A DNA stretch of 64,000 nucleotides from Effrenium voratum (GCA_963377175.1 CAUJNA010001857.1:254295-318294); one strand, 5' to 3'. Numbered from the stretch's first letter, positions 11,340 to 22,095 are shown. The notes: a model not told the origin generated them from the sequence alone. Numbers and translations are program-made.

Positions 11340-11640
11340 ATTCAAGCATGCTCTCAAGTTATCTCCAAATATCTCAAACATTATCTTGAACTCTCACCCC
11401 AAACCCTATCTCAAATTATCTCAAATTATCTCAAATTATCTCAAATTATCTCAAATTATCTCAACTCCCACCCCAAACCCTATCTCAAATTATCTCAAAT
11501 TAGCTCAAATTACCTTACATTATCGCAAATTGTCTCAAACTCTAACCCCAAACCCTATCTCAAATTATCTCAAGTTATCTGAAATTATCTCAAATTATCT
11601 CAAATTATCTCAAACTATGTCAAATGCGCATGTAGCATGA
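11340..11640. repeat. TCTCAAATTA tandem repeat with interspersed CCCCAAACCCTA blocks
   Basis: Ten-base units TCTCAAATTA are repeated perfectly (best at 11408-11465) and are broken up three times by 'ccccaaaccctatc', a phrase reminiscent of but not equal to the CCCTAAA telomere repeat. The same word family appears in opposite orientation at 22.1 kb. Confidence 0.9.
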
Positions 11641-11917
11641 GATGACCTGACATATATTGGGCTAACTTTCCCAACGCATTGCGTTTACACTGGGAACATA
11701 TCAATGATGGGGACATTAATGATCTCATAAACAAGGGGCTAACAAGCTAGAGTTTCAGTAGTGCAATCCTGCTGGCTGGCTTGTGGTGGATCGTATGCTT
11801 TCAACCACGCTGGGGACTGACTGTGACAGCGTGTATGTGTGTTGCGCGGGGCTGTGACACTGTGTTATGTGTTGCCAACGAGGTGCGCACATCGCACGAT
11901 GAAGGTCAGCGAGTCAG

Positions 11918-13168
11918 ATGAACACCAGGCGGCTGGCAATGCATGACAGTGCATGTGCGTGTTGCATTGCTTCATGTAGCGCAATGCCTTTAATGTGTGT
12001 GTGTGAGTGCTGGTTTGCTCAAGCTAGGCCTTGTCCAGTTTTCTCAGCCTCCTTCGGCCATGGTACTCTTGTCCAAGGATCAGTTGGATGCACAAAAAGA
12101 GAAGGGCAAAGGGGCAAGAGCAGTGACAAACAGTGTAAGGAGAACACACTGCCCAATGGTGTGGAGAATGTAGCTCGCATTCAGAAAGAGTTCTACGCAG
12201 TGAGCCACGGCGCGACGGCTGACTACTTTGCCACTGGGAACTTCTCCATTGATGATGAGGGCCATTGGTCTTTTGGCGGTTCGGGCTGCAGGAGGAATCT
12301 GACCCAAGAAATTCAGAGGTTTCTGCACCGGGATGCTGAGTGCAACAAGGGGATGGCTTCTGAGGCATGGCATCCTATTTTGGCTGCAGCGTTTCCTGAA
12401 CTGAAGGAATGGAGGCTGGCGGACATGTTGCTTGGCCTGAGAGCATGGAAACATCGGAAAGCAGGTCACGCATCTCTAGATATGGTTGAGTTCTTCGCAG
12501 GGAGTGGCAACCTGACCAAGGAGTTCATGCGGCGCAAGAAGAAATGTGGTGCTTTGGACAAGCTGTGTGGTGAACATCATGATGTTCTCTACCCGGAAGG
12601 AATTCGCCTGTGGGTGGATGCACTAAGCAACACAGTGTGTGACTCCTTGAGCTTGTTTGGCACTAGGTGCAGCTCATTTGTGATGTTGTGTGCTGCGCAG
12701 GCAGCACGGAAAGAGGAGAACCAATTGTGGGGGGACACCAGTCGACTGTTCATTGTTGAGGGCAACCACTTGTGCAATGTCACCAGTCTGTTGCTCTTTA
12801 TCAGCTACCTCCTCATGAATATTCCCTGCTTGGAGCAGACTGCGGATAGTGTGCTTGCAAAGGTGAGTACAATGCAGCTGGCGCTGGGCTTTACCAAGGT
12901 GTGCAGCGCACGGACATGTGGAGCTGCCTTTGGGGGCGAGACTAGGAAGCCTTGGATGATTTGGTCGACATCCAAGCATGTGGCAAGTTTTGAAAGAGCA
13001 CAGCCAGATTCATCTGCTTGCGGCGCTGCCCTGGTGACTCGGAATCCTGAGACTGGGGCCTTCACAGGCATCAAAGACGCACTGCATGTGTCAGAGTGGT
13101 ATCCCCCTGCGTTTGGCGCAGCGGTTGCAAACATGATGGCCCAGCATCAATTCAACAAATTGATGTGA
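11918..13168 (+). CDS. Methyltransferase-like protein of a dinoflagellate-type repeat element
   Basis: This 416-codon frame is the longest intact plus-strand ORF of the left half. After a low-information first 100 residues, residues 120-180 look helical. Around residue 187 comes MVEFFAGSGNLTKEFMRR, which has the form of the SAM-binding 'FxGxG' motif I of C5-cytosine methyltransferases; LFGTRCSSFVMLCAA follows at about 250, in the place where C5 enzymes carry the catalytic Pro-Cys, but with Arg instead of Pro before Cys. NIPCLEQTADSVL lies near residue 305 and WYPPAFGAAVANMM at the end. I recall near-relatives as abundant dinoflagellate proteins, and C5-methyltransferases are known to have been captured by retrotransposons. 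The PC motif is altered, so activity is doubtful. The true start could be downstream of 11918. Confidence 0.5.
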   Translation: MNTRRLAMHDSACACCIASCSAMPLMCVCECWFAQARPCPVFSASFGHGTLVQGSVGCTKREGQRGKSSDKQCKENTLPNGVENVARIQKEFYAVSHGATADYFATGNFSIDDEGHWSFGGSGCRRNLTQEIQRFLHRDAECNKGMASEAWHPILAAAFPELKEWRLADMLLGLRAWKHRKAGHASLDMVEFFAGSGNLTKEFMRRKKKCGALDKLCGEHHDVLYPEGIRLWVDALSNTVCDSLSLFGTRCSSFVMLCAAQAARKEENQLWGDTSRLFIVEGNHLCNVTSLLLFISYLLMNIPCLEQTADSVLAKVSTMQLALGFTKVCSARTCGAAFGGETRKPWMIWSTSKHVASFERAQPDSSACGAALVTRNPETGAFTGIKDALHVSEWYPPAFGAAVANMMAQHQFNKLM

Positions 13169-13779
13169 GTGACATTGCATCAGTGAGCACAGGACGTGAT
13201 GCTCCAAAATTCAAGTGGGCATGGGGATGTGTGCTGCTGATAGTGTGGCAAAGCACTCAATGTGTGGAGTCACACACTGTGTGCTGCAGCAGGCTGCTGG
13301 GGTAAAACAAGAGCTTTGTAAATGCCAACTTGAGACTGTGCTTGCGTGTGCAGTGCATTAATGCTCAAACCTCACGCCTGCAGGAAGCAGTGACCCGCAG
13401 AGGAAAAAAAGGTGAGCCTACCTGGGTGCTGTTGCGAGCGTGTGCTTATTGTTGCTTTGCCCTTGTGTTGAGCATGTTGCAGTGAATCAATGCAGCTGAA
13501 CGAATGAGCCAATGAATGGAGTGTGCCCACTAAAGAAACAACAGGTTGCTTGATTGTTCCATGTCCACAATAGCACGTGTTGCCAATATGATCAGCGTAG
13601 GATGGATCTACATTGGTCAGCCAAGAATGCAAGTTTTGCATTGCAGCAAGGGCAGACAAAGAGTCCTCGTGTCTAGCCATGGAAGATAACTACCTGCCTG
13701 CAAGCAACGCTGTGATATGCTGGAGACCCAGCGTTGTTCCCTAGTGACTGTGCTATTCGGCGAGGGGAACATATTGGTG

Positions 13780-15720
13780 GCGCCTGGAGTACATGTGTGA
13801 CAGGTTCAGAAAGGAGCTCCAGGAGTTGAGGCCATTGCACAAATGGGTCCGGCATGTCAAAAAAATGATCGATGAGTCTTGGCCACCAAAGATGTGCCAG
13901 ATGGCTTTGTGAAGCAGTATTTGTCGGACACAAAGGGCGCGCTGATGGTGTTTTTTGTCAGCAAATTAGGAATGGCCGCCAGGAGTGCCAAGTCAAACAT
14001 CGCGGCGCCAAGCCGAAGGGCATCTGCTCGCGGGTGTGATTGACCCAGATGGAATGCAGATGCAGCATGTGGATTTGAGGGTGACGCAGCAAGGGATTGT
14101 GTATGGGCTAGACATTTTTCTTGGACAATTTCTGAGCTCTGGGCGTCCACGCATTTGCAGGCGTATTTATCCCAGCCACTGCATGGCTGGGGACCGAACG
14201 GGCTTTGGCTTCAAGACTTGGTTTTATTCACAGCGTTTGCGAAGATACGCAAGTCGAATTGCGCCACCAATGAGCTGATTCCTGAATTGGAGAAAGCGTG
14301 GCTGACAACAGTGTCCGATCTTTTTGACCAGTATATTTCCTCCCAGTACATGGTTCCTCATGACATTGGAAGAATGCTTCCTGCGCGCAAGTTCTGTTGG
14401 GGCGGAAACTCGGAAGTACACCCAGCTGGATCTTAGCACTGTTTGGACGCTCATCGGGCTGTGCCACATCAGGCAAGTCAATGTCTACTGAAGTGGCAGT
14501 GCTGTTGCAGGTTACTCGGCGAATGTATAGGCTATTTGTTGTTTGCAACGCAATGAGAGCTGCTGAGCGCAACGCCGTCATTGTTGTGTGTGGCTGAAGC
14601 CTGGCTTGCTTAGAAGTGAGCCAGGAGAATGCCTACAGGTGGACAAGGAGGGCAGGAGAGCTGTATGAAACAATCAGCGCCTCGCGTTTTGAAAGTTGTT
14701 GTCAATTCAGCATTTGTGCTGATGGATGCACTCATGGAACAAAAGACATCCTTGTATCTTTGATGTACTCTCACGCAGAAGATGTTGGATGTGTGGCGCG
14801 AATCCAACATATGCCCATTGGGCCCTTGCTGCCGAGTGAAGTGCATGACATATCGGCGCTGGCAACCTTGGCAAAGAAGAGCCAGTTGAGCAGGTTTGCA
14901 GCTTTCAGGCAGCTCCAAGCAATGAGACATCAACTGAGCTTGCTGACCAATAGTGCCAAGACCCTTAGTTCATTTGTGCGTGCCAAGGCTTGCAGACCAA
15001 CACAGTCTGGCGAACATCGAGTGGTCATTCCAAGGAGGTTGAAGATTCGGGCATTTATTTGCCAGGATGGGGGCACCCAACTGCCTGTCCTTGCTGAAGA
15101 GCCTTTCTGGTGGGAGAAGGTGCCAATTCTGGTCGCCTGCCTGGACCAGGGATCGGTTGGAAATGCGAGGATGGCGTTTGCGCTACAGAACCACATCCAT
15201 GGTTCATGTCAAGTTTGACAAGATCCATCGATCAATCCAGGACTACAAATTGGCGATTGGGCTGGCGTGCAGGGGTCAGTTTTTGCGCACGCAGCTGCAC
15301 TCGAGCTATGTCTTCAGCTTGAATTACAAGCCATTCGGAACAGGCGGGTTCTTCCAGCACAAGCAGAGCATGTTGGAGTCATTTCTGGCGAGCCACTCAA
15401 CAAACTCTGAAATTTGGATCCGCTATCGTGAGCTGATTGCTTTGGATATGGGACTTTCATCAATCAGCGTCCATGACAACGATCTATGGGATCAAACGCT
15501 GCAACTTCCATCCTTTCAAAAGAACGGTGGTTCAGCGCAATGAAATGCTGGCTGACTATCATGCGTTCAAGATGGTTTTGGGGGACTCGCTTGACCTGGA
15601 CGATTAGAGCAATCCAAGCAGTGTGTTGCCAAACCGTGTGCCAACTCGTCCGGTGTGGGGCGCAGCTTGCTGAGAACTTTTCTTACAGAGCCAACGCTGC
15701 TTGGATCTGAATGAAGCCGC
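13780..15720 (+). pseudogene. Transposase-like gene with several frame breaks
   Basis: Coherent peptides follow one another on the plus strand in changing frames: VPDGFVKQYLSDTKGALMVF (about 13890), LSQPLHGWGPNGLWLQDLVL and KAWLTTVSDLFDQYIS (14160-14340), VSQENAYRWTRRAGELYE and FSICADGCTHGTKDILVSL (14610-14770), PILVACLDQGSVGNARMAF (about 15122), then VKFDKIHRSIQDYKLAIGLA and FSLNYKPFGTGGFFQHKQSM (15200-15375). The Asp in CADG, LDQGS and KFDKIHRS are spaced like an acidic catalytic triad and recur, as I remember, in a multicopy dinoflagellate protein family that I suspect is a DDE-type transposase. Frame changes near 13900, 14045, 14400, 14600, 15190 and 15540 indicate decay or introns. The methyltransferase-like ORF precedes it by 0.6 kb. 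Confidence 0.4.
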
Positions 15721-15767
15721 GCTGTGACACTCATGTCAGGGAGCATGCTTGATGTTGTCTTGTTGCG

Positions 15768-16258
15768 TTGTCACCCGAGAGAGTCAAACTGCTCAGGCTG
15801 ACAAAGAAGATGCTGAATAAAGAGCTGGCGGCCCGGGTGTGCCACTTGAAGGGTATTGACCTGCGTGCTTGCAGCAATACCGCTGTGCCAGTTTTTCAAG
15901 CGATGAGCAGACCTGAGCTATTGAAAGTTATTGCAGAAGAAACGTCACAGCGGGATGGCGACACTGATGACATCACGGCCAACTTCGTGGCTCAGGTGCA
16001 AGCTCTGCGCAACAATGCCGCCGGCAACGACAGTGATTCTGATGATGAGAGTGTCTGCAAGGCTGATAAGGATGATCTTTTGTTGCAATGGTGTTGGAGG
16101 ACATGGACCCAGAAGATCGTCGTGAGTTTGAACAAGTTCAAAAAATTAAAGGACCGGATAACCCCACATGCTATGTTTTTCCCAAGGATGTGAGTTCAAA
16201 TGTCCACACACATGTACCGTGCGCCCCTTGTATGGATGCGATTACAGAGCAGGTCTAG
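15768..16258 (+). pseudogene. Acidic C-terminal ORF of the same element (one frame change)
   Basis: The first frame reads LTKKMLNKELAARVCHLKG and, near 15990-16060, an Asp/Ser-rich linker. From about 16086 the coherent sequence moves to another frame, MVLEDMDPEDRREFEQVQKI, running to CAPCMDAITEQV and a TAG at 16256-16258. It could be the C-terminal, SAP-like helical tail of the transposase-like gene. A frameshift or a short intron near 16085 would explain the change. Confidence 0.35.
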
Positions 16259-16955
16259 CGCGCTTTTTTCATCGCAGGCGTTGCTAACCTACTGCAGCCC
16301 GAGCCGCTAATCAACAAAACAAAGCAAGTTCGAGACATTCTCGAACTTAGTCCATCTTGTTAGATTATTGGCTGCGCCGCACGTGCATCTCAGGAGGTCA
16401 TCTTGCAGCTCAGCATCGGAGAAGATCTGGACACTTTCCCAAAGAGAAATAGCACTGTGGTATCCGTTGGACGATGAAGTCAAGCTTTTTCAGTCAGATG
16501 TCCATCTCAAGGCTTCTCCGCGGGGAACCTGCAGGGCCTGCCTTCCTGAAAGGTTCCAATGAAGGTGCGCGCTGCGGCTGGAATGTCGACAGAACGCGGA
16601 CCGCTCCGCCTACATTGTGAATCCATCAGCAGCGCCGAGGGCTTGGCAGGGCAGCCGTGGAGCAGCTTATCCAACTTGAAGAAGATGCCCCATGGCTGGC
16701 CTTGGATGTTCAAACTCATGGCTGTGAAACAACAAGGCAGTTGGAGACAACCCCAAGAAGCTTGAGCCGTGCGCAAGTGGTTGTGCTGCAAGCTTGTGGC
16801 AGGGCTCATGAACATCGCGCAAACAATTGCGCGAACCTTTTTTGCCTTTCTTGCTGCGCTGACCTTGGCTCGGGCGCAGCTCACGCCACACTGACTGTCA
16901 GTCCCGGCAGCAATGCTTCGTGCGGACGCGCCGCGTCTGTTTTTCGCCAGCTGCG
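16259..16955. other. Unassigned sequence before the satellite
   Basis: Several overlapping frames on both strands are open but show no domain. Nothing else was seen. Confidence 0.3.
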
Positions 16956-18250
16956 TAATGACGACACTGAACAAGCCACGATTTCGCACGCCCCCCGCCG
17001 CGCGCGCGCCAACATCCTGTCCCTCTAGACAGCTGCCGAATGCTACCCCTGCCACACAAACACACACCCAGATGCACAGAATGCTGCGCCAGCCACGACT
17101 TCGGCAACGGCATCGCCAAAGTGCTGCGCCTGCCACGATTTCGCACGCCCCCCGCCGCGCGCGCGCCAACATCCTGTCCCTTTAGACAGCCGCAAATTTC
17201 TGCCCCTGCCACACAAACACACACCCAGATGCACAGAATGCTGCGCCTGCCACGACTTCGGCAACGGCATCGCCAAAGTGCTGCGCCTGCCACGATTTCG
17301 CACGCCCCCCGCCGCGCGCGCGCCAACATCCTGTCCCTTTAGACAGCCGCACATTTCTGCCCCTGCCACACAAACACACACCCAGATGCACAGAATGCTG
17401 CGCCTGCCACGACTTCGGCAATGGCATCTCCAAGTGCTGCGCCCTCCTAACGATTTCGCACGCCCCCCGCCGCGCCGCGCGAACAACATCCTGTCCCGTT
17501 AGACAGCTGCCGAACGCTGCGCCTGCCACGATTTCGCACGCCCCCCGCCGCGCGCGCGACAACAGCCTGTCCTTTTAGACAGCTGCCAAATGCTGCCCCT
17601 GCCACACAAACACACACCCAGATGCACAGAATGCTGCGCCTGCCACGACTTCGGCAAAGGCATCGCCAAAGTGCTGCGCCTGCCACGATTTCGCAACGGC
17701 ATCGCCAAAGTGCTGCGCCTGCCACGATTTCGCACACCCCCCGCCGCGCGCGCGACAACATCCTGTCCCGTTAGACAGCTGCCGAATGCTGCGCCTGCCA
17801 CGATTTCGCACGCCCCCCGCCGCGCGCGCGACAACATCCTGTCCCTTAGACAGCTGCCAAATGCTGCCCCTGCCACACAAACACACACCCAGATGCACAG
17901 AATGCTGCGCCTGCCACGACTTCGGCAATGGCATCGCCAAAGTGCTGCGCCTGCCACGATTTCGCACGCCCCCCGCCGCGCGCGCGACAACATCCTGTCC
18001 CGTTAGACAGCTGCCGAACGCTGCGCCTGCCACGATTTCGCACGCCCCCCGCCGCGCGCGCGACAACATCCTGTCCTTTTAGACAGCTGCCAAATGCTGC
18101 CCCTGCCACACAAACACACACCCAGATGCACAGAATGCTGCGCCTGCCACGACTTCGGCAATGGCATCGCCAAAGTGCTGCGCCTGCCACGATTTCGCAC
18201 GCCCCCCGCCGCGCGCGCGACAACATCCTGTCTCTTGCGCGACAACATCC
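16956..18250. repeat. Composite GC-rich satellite (about 159-bp and 77-bp modules)
   Basis: A unit of about 159 bp (from 'cacacacccagatgcacag' to 'atcctgtccctttagacagc') starts near 17050, 17209, 17368, 17605, 17872 and 18105. In the last three intervals an additional sub-unit of about 77 bp ('cgctgcgcctgccacgattt' to 'cctgtcccgttagacagctg') is inserted, giving a higher-order period near 235-266 bp. Every unit contains the CCCCCCGCCGCGCGCGCG block. Long frames on both strands (RARRGACEIVAGAA..., RFRTPPAARA...) are repeat artefacts because both module lengths keep frames open. Confidence 0.9.
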
Positions 18251-18261
18251 AGTCCCTTTAC

Positions 18262-18640
18262 ACGGTGTGAGTGAAAGCTGAGTGTGAGTGAGTCAGCGAG
18301 TGTGAGTGAGTGAGTGAGCGAGTGAGTGAGTGAGTGAGTGAATGAGAGTGAGTGAGTGAGAGTGAGTGTGAGTGAGTGAGTGTGAGTGAGCGAGTGTGAG
18401 TGAGTGTGAGTGAGTGTGAGTGAGTGAGTGTGAGTGAGCGCGAGTGAGTGTGAGTGAGTGAGTGTGAGTGAGTGTGAGTGACTGAGTGTGAGTGAGTGAG
18501 TGTGAGCGAGTGTGAGTGAGTGAGTGTGAGTGAGTGAGTGTGAGTGAGCGTGAGTGAGTGAGTGTGAGTGAGTGTGAGTGAGTGAGTGAGTGAGAGTGAG
18601 TGAGTGAGTGTGAGCGAGTGAGTGAGTGAGTGAGTGAGAC
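18262..18640. repeat. GTGAGTGAGT microsatellite
   Basis: About 375 bp consist of GAGT/GTGAGT words with occasional GAGC and GTGTGAG variants. It abuts the satellite with only the phrase 'acaacatccagtccctttac' between, and the Ser/Leu/Thr/His frames across it are artefacts. Confidence 0.95.
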
Positions 18641-18733
18641 AGTGATGAGGAGCGAGGGCGGGAGGAGGAGGAGAAGGAGAAGGAGACGCGGCGCGCGGAC
18701 GACGAGCGGTAAAAGTAAGAACCCCACACATAG

Positions 18734-19528
18734 ATGTGGGGAACAATTGAGAAACATCAGGCTCGTGTGAAGCAGAAGGAATGGGCAGTAGTCAGACAGG
18801 CCATGGCGCCAAAGGCCAAAGCAAAGGCCAAGGCAAAGGCCAAGGCAAAGGCAAAGGCCAAGGCAAAGGCCAAGGCAAAGGCCAAGGCAAAGGCCAAGGC
18901 AAAGGCCAAGGCAAAGGCAAGCAACAAAGCCAAGATGAAGGGGCAAAAATTGAAGACTGCCAAATCAAGCAGCTGCAAAGTGGCCAGCAAGGCGAGCAGC
19001 AAGATTTGGCACGGCGCACTGCAGAAGCAAAGACAAGACTGCCCTGCTCTTGCTCTTCGCGAAGGCGACACCCATGAAAAGGGTAACGTGCTGGTTGAAG
19101 CCCCTGCAGAAGTTGAAGCTGTGACTCCGAATCCATGGCAGCGGCGGGTGGTTCGTGGAACTCACTCAGTGTCGTCGTGCCCTGAATCTGCGAGGCCTGC
19201 TGCGCAGGACGAGGCTGCTCCAGAAGAGAGGCCGGACGTGCCACCTGCCAGCCACACCCAATCTCCAAGCAAGTCGGCAAGTAATGGGCACAGTGATTGC
19301 CAAGTTCTGGCGCAAGTGTCATTGCTGCTTCCCGCAGCGCCGATGATTTGGCTATGGCTGGTGGTGCCGCACAACCAAGTCGCGCTGGCCACCATGAACC
19401 CCGGCAACCTGCTGTGTTTGATCCGCTTATCTGGACTGAGGTTTCCTGCAACACTTGCCGCAAGCAATGTGGGCATTACAAGTTTCATCCAGCGCCAGGG
19501 GGCCGAGACAAGCCATCCTGGATCATGA
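18734..19528 (+). CDS. Lys/Ala-repeat basic protein with Pro-rich tail
   Basis: After an ATG at 18734 (MWGTIEKHQARVKQKEW) the frame enters about 40 residues of alternating Ala-Lys (18805-18925), then basic ASNKAKMKGQKLKTAKSSS, and an acidic/Pro-rich segment near residues 115-180. Ala-Lys repeats occur in histone-H1-like and bacterial Hc1/HU-tail proteins and in nucleolar proteins, so nucleic-acid binding is a fair guess. The 12-bp DNA repeat also leaves the plus-one frame open as Gly-Gln-Gly-Lys, so the repeat could be neutral expansion. The last 60 residues lack protein character, and a Cys-containing peptide is in another frame there (next entry). Confidence 0.4.
   Translation: MWGTIEKHQARVKQKEWAVVRQAMAPKAKAKAKAKAKAKAKAKAKAKAKAKAKAKAKAKAKASNKAKMKGQKLKTAKSSSCKVASKASSKIWHGALQKQRQDCPALALREGDTHEKGNVLVEAPAEVEAVTPNPWQRRVVRGTHSVSSCPESARPAAQDEAAPEERPDVPPASHTQSPSKSASNGHSDCQVLAQVSLLLPAAPMIWLWLVVPHNQVALATMNPGNLLCLIRLSGLRFPATLAASNVGITSFIQRQGAETSHPGS
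18805..18925. repeat. AAGGCCAAGGCA coding minisatellite
   Basis: Twelve-base units GGCCAAGGCAAA repeat about ten times with rare 6-bp variants. The unit length is a multiple of three, so all three plus frames stay open. Confidence 0.9.
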
Positions 19529-19762
19529 GGTGCTACAACTGGGAGAAAGGCGGGCAAATCACTCATAATGACCATTGTTTGTGTGTGTGTGCGTTTGTAA
19601 TCATAATACTCTTGAAGTCTTAGTTCTGTGCTGCGGTGGCGCTCTGCCAGGCGAGTGGCCATCAAAAGGCCATTTGAGGAGGACAAGCACTTCAATGTCT
19701 GAGCTACAGGTTAAGGACTGGATCCAGTCTTGCAAAACATGTGGCTGTAGAAAGAAGGCATA
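19395..19762 (+). pseudogene. Cys-rich fragments of a repeat-encoded protein
   Basis: In the frame overlapping the tail of the Lys/Ala ORF, VFDPLIWTEVSCNTCRKQCG, then HYKFHPAPGGRDK and RCYNWEKGG, give a C-x2-C ... C-x2-H ... C pattern (about 19420-19550). After a TG-rich stretch, LPGEWPSKGHLRR and VKDWIQSCKTCGCRKK follow to a stop at 19763. The fragments look like one zinc-binding region broken by frame changes or introns. The function is unknown. Confidence 0.35.
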
Positions 19763-19763
19763 A

Positions 19764-20207
19764 TTCTTTGCACGTTTGCGAGTTGCGCACGACTTGAGAA
19801 AATAGCGAGAACCTCTGGTGCGCTGTGCTTTGACAAACTGAGTGCAAAGTATCTCATCATGTCATTGGCCTGCTTGCACTTGTGTACGGGAATTGCTCGT
19901 GGCAAAACAAGTTGTGGCGGTTCGGTTCAAGTGCTGTCAGTTGAAAGCGCAGACTCAAGCGCTTCCCACTTTTGCTAAACTTGCAATATCGCTGCTGGGA
20001 TTAATACTGATTGTAAGCAGTAGATGTTGCTGTCATCAATTTAGGCAAAGTGATGGTGAGGGGTTCGGGCGCAGTCTGTTGCCGTCTAAGGCAGACGCTA
20101 TGGAAATGTGAGGATGCTGGTAGTTTTGGTGCTATTATTGAGTCGCCGTGCACAAACAACATAGCCCATGACACTCCCATTGATGATGACGAACACCAGG
20201 AGGCCAC
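19764..20207. other. Unassigned spacer
   Basis: No domain-bearing frame or repeat was seen in this stretch. Confidence 0.3.
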
Positions 20208-20657
20208 ATGCCAGGAGGATTGAGTGAACCCAAAGATGTGATTCCCACCAAAAAACGACCGCGCTCTTCGACTCCAGACACGGGAGATCTGCGCTCAGTG
20301 GTGCTTCAAGAAGTGCTTGCTGACCAGACGCAGATGCCCTTACAAACTGCCAATCGCAAGTTCAAGTTCATCGAAGGTGACTGGTTTGTTCGGATGCCCG
20401 TGAGTTACAGCACATCGGTGCATCAAAAGGTGTGGTTTTTTACTGCCAGGGCTGGAACCATTACTTTGGCTGCGCGAGATCGTGTTATTTGGCGCACTGT
20501 GTGCGGCTTAGCGCACCATTGTGGCCCCAGTGTTCAGGTGCCTGTCACAAGCTTGCTCGCGCATATTCAATGCGTCATGGCCTCGTGCTGGAATGATCTT
20601 GAGCCAATAAGACAAGCAGTGTGTTGCTCCAGTACAGAGCGGAGCTGCAACTTCTAA
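20208..20657 (+). pseudogene. ORF with Trp/aromatic-rich core and split Cys motif
   Basis: The frame begins with MPGGLSEPKDVIPTKKRPRS and a basic, Ser/Pro-rich linker, then a more globular LQTANRKFKFIEGDWFVRMP. Around 20445-20560 the coherent sequence appears to switch to another frame (YCQGWNHYFGCARSCYLAHC). The combination is similar in style to the Cys-rich pieces at 10.7 kb and 19.4 kb. No function can be assigned. Confidence 0.3.
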
Positions 20658-21329
20658 ATGATGGACAAACTGCTTCACTCGACTGTGTGCGACTTTGGAA
20701 AACAAGAGGGCTGCGCAAGTGAGTTTAGATGCGTGTGAGGCCCAGCAGTCATGGAACAAGAGGAAGAAATAAGTTGTCGCTCTATTAAATTGTTATCCTG
20801 ACTTCATTTGAGTTCATGGCAACAGCCGTGCGCGCACACTATTACACGACATCATGAATGACATGAACCATGACCCATGTTCAGGCTGCCAGTCATGCTG
20901 TCATGGCTGTGAGCCGCAAAGACACTGGCCAGAAGTGCGCGTGCTGCTTGGCTTGAGATGCGGTTTTGTGGCTCAAGCCTGTCAGTAGCAGTTGACTCAA
21001 CGTGCTTGATTGAGATTTTGTGAACCATTGTCAGCCTCATGTCAACTGACTCGCCTGCAGATTATAAGAAGCGTCGGACAGAGACAGTGGTCGATTCTCC
21101 TGCTGAATCAGCAGCAAGTCAAACAGTGTGTCACACTGAATCAGAAGCCAGTGTGACAGTGTGACAAACCAGGGAGCCAAGAGAGTCTGAACTTCCTCAG
21201 CCTGAGGATGACTGGATTGCCGCTCAGCCACGGGAAGTTGAAATGACTGAACCTGAGCTTCAGCAGCGGGAATGAAAATGACGAGCAGTCAGATTTATCG
21301 GAGCTGGACTCGGAACTGGAATGTGAACC
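20658..21329. other. Unassigned spacer
   Basis: Only short overlapping frames are present. An Asp/Glu-rich plus-strand frame near 21250-21330 (SDLSELDSELECEPCPVCL) may be an exon leading into the next entry. Confidence 0.3.
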
Positions 21330-21677
21330 TTGCCCAGTCTGTCTTGCAGAATCTGTTCTGACAGATGTCAGGACAGGACCGGTGACCGGCTCGGCATGTC
21401 TGGTGTTGCGACTAGTTTGTGGATTGGACATGAAGCGTTTGTTCAGCCCCCGGGAGATCTGCAGGTCAATGCAAAACATGTGACCATTGTTACTGGCATG
21501 CGTGGCACATTGCTCATGCTCATCAACGAAAACCACAGGACAATGCATTGCTCCCATTGCTCGAACCTTGTGCTTGACGATAACATTGCAACGATCTGTG
21601 CTGACTGTGATCCGTGCCGCTGTCCTTGCCACAAGTTATTGACAGCGCTTGACACGAGGCGTGGCAGAGTTTTTTGA
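21330..21677 (+). pseudogene. Cys/His-rich fragment
   Basis: The frame ends with MHCSHCSNLVLDDNIATICA followed by DCDPCRCPCHKLLTALD, i.e. C-x2-C ... C-x2-C-x2-C-x-C-x3-H, a credible zinc-binding arrangement. The preceding CEPCPVCL motif is in another frame. It resembles the other element-borne Cys-rich modules of this window, but there is no defined family. Confidence 0.3.
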
Positions 21678-21879
21678 GCCGGCTTCCGACTAGCCAAGGC
21701 GCCAGGGTCACAGGCGCCTTTTTTTCAGCGCCAGCGATGTCAATACTGAAAGTTTGATGATGGACAATGGAACGGTCCAACGTTGCTGGCGCTAACGTGC
21801 GCTCATGATGACTTGCGATTCACTGACGCGACCGAACAAAGAATAATTATTATAAAACTGAGTGACACATACATACTGT

Positions 21880-22095
21880 GCATGTTGTATGTTCTTGCAT
21901 GTATTTGTCCTTGTTTGCATTTGTTTCACGTGTTTTTGCACTTTTTTTACACTTTTTAAGCACTTGGTTGCACTTGTTTGTTTTTTGCACCTTTTTTGCA
22001 TGTTTTGCATGTTTTTGCACTTTTGTTGCATGTTTTTGCACTTTTTGCATTTTCTGCACTTTTTGCATTTTCTGCACTTTTTTGCATCTTTTTGC
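21880..22095. repeat. TTTTGCA-word tandem repeat
   Basis: Variants of TTTTTGCAC, TTTTGCATG and TTTTCTGCAC repeat irregularly for about 215 bp. Frames with Cys/Phe/Leu (plus) or Lys/Gln/Cys (minus) are artefacts. Confidence 0.85.

Noticed and set aside
16898..18729. Many long ORFs on both strands (RARRGACEIVAGAA, RFRTPPAARA and Ser/Leu/Thr/His frames)
   Set aside because: They are reading frames of the satellite and the GTGAGT microsatellite, repeated with the DNA unit and without domains.
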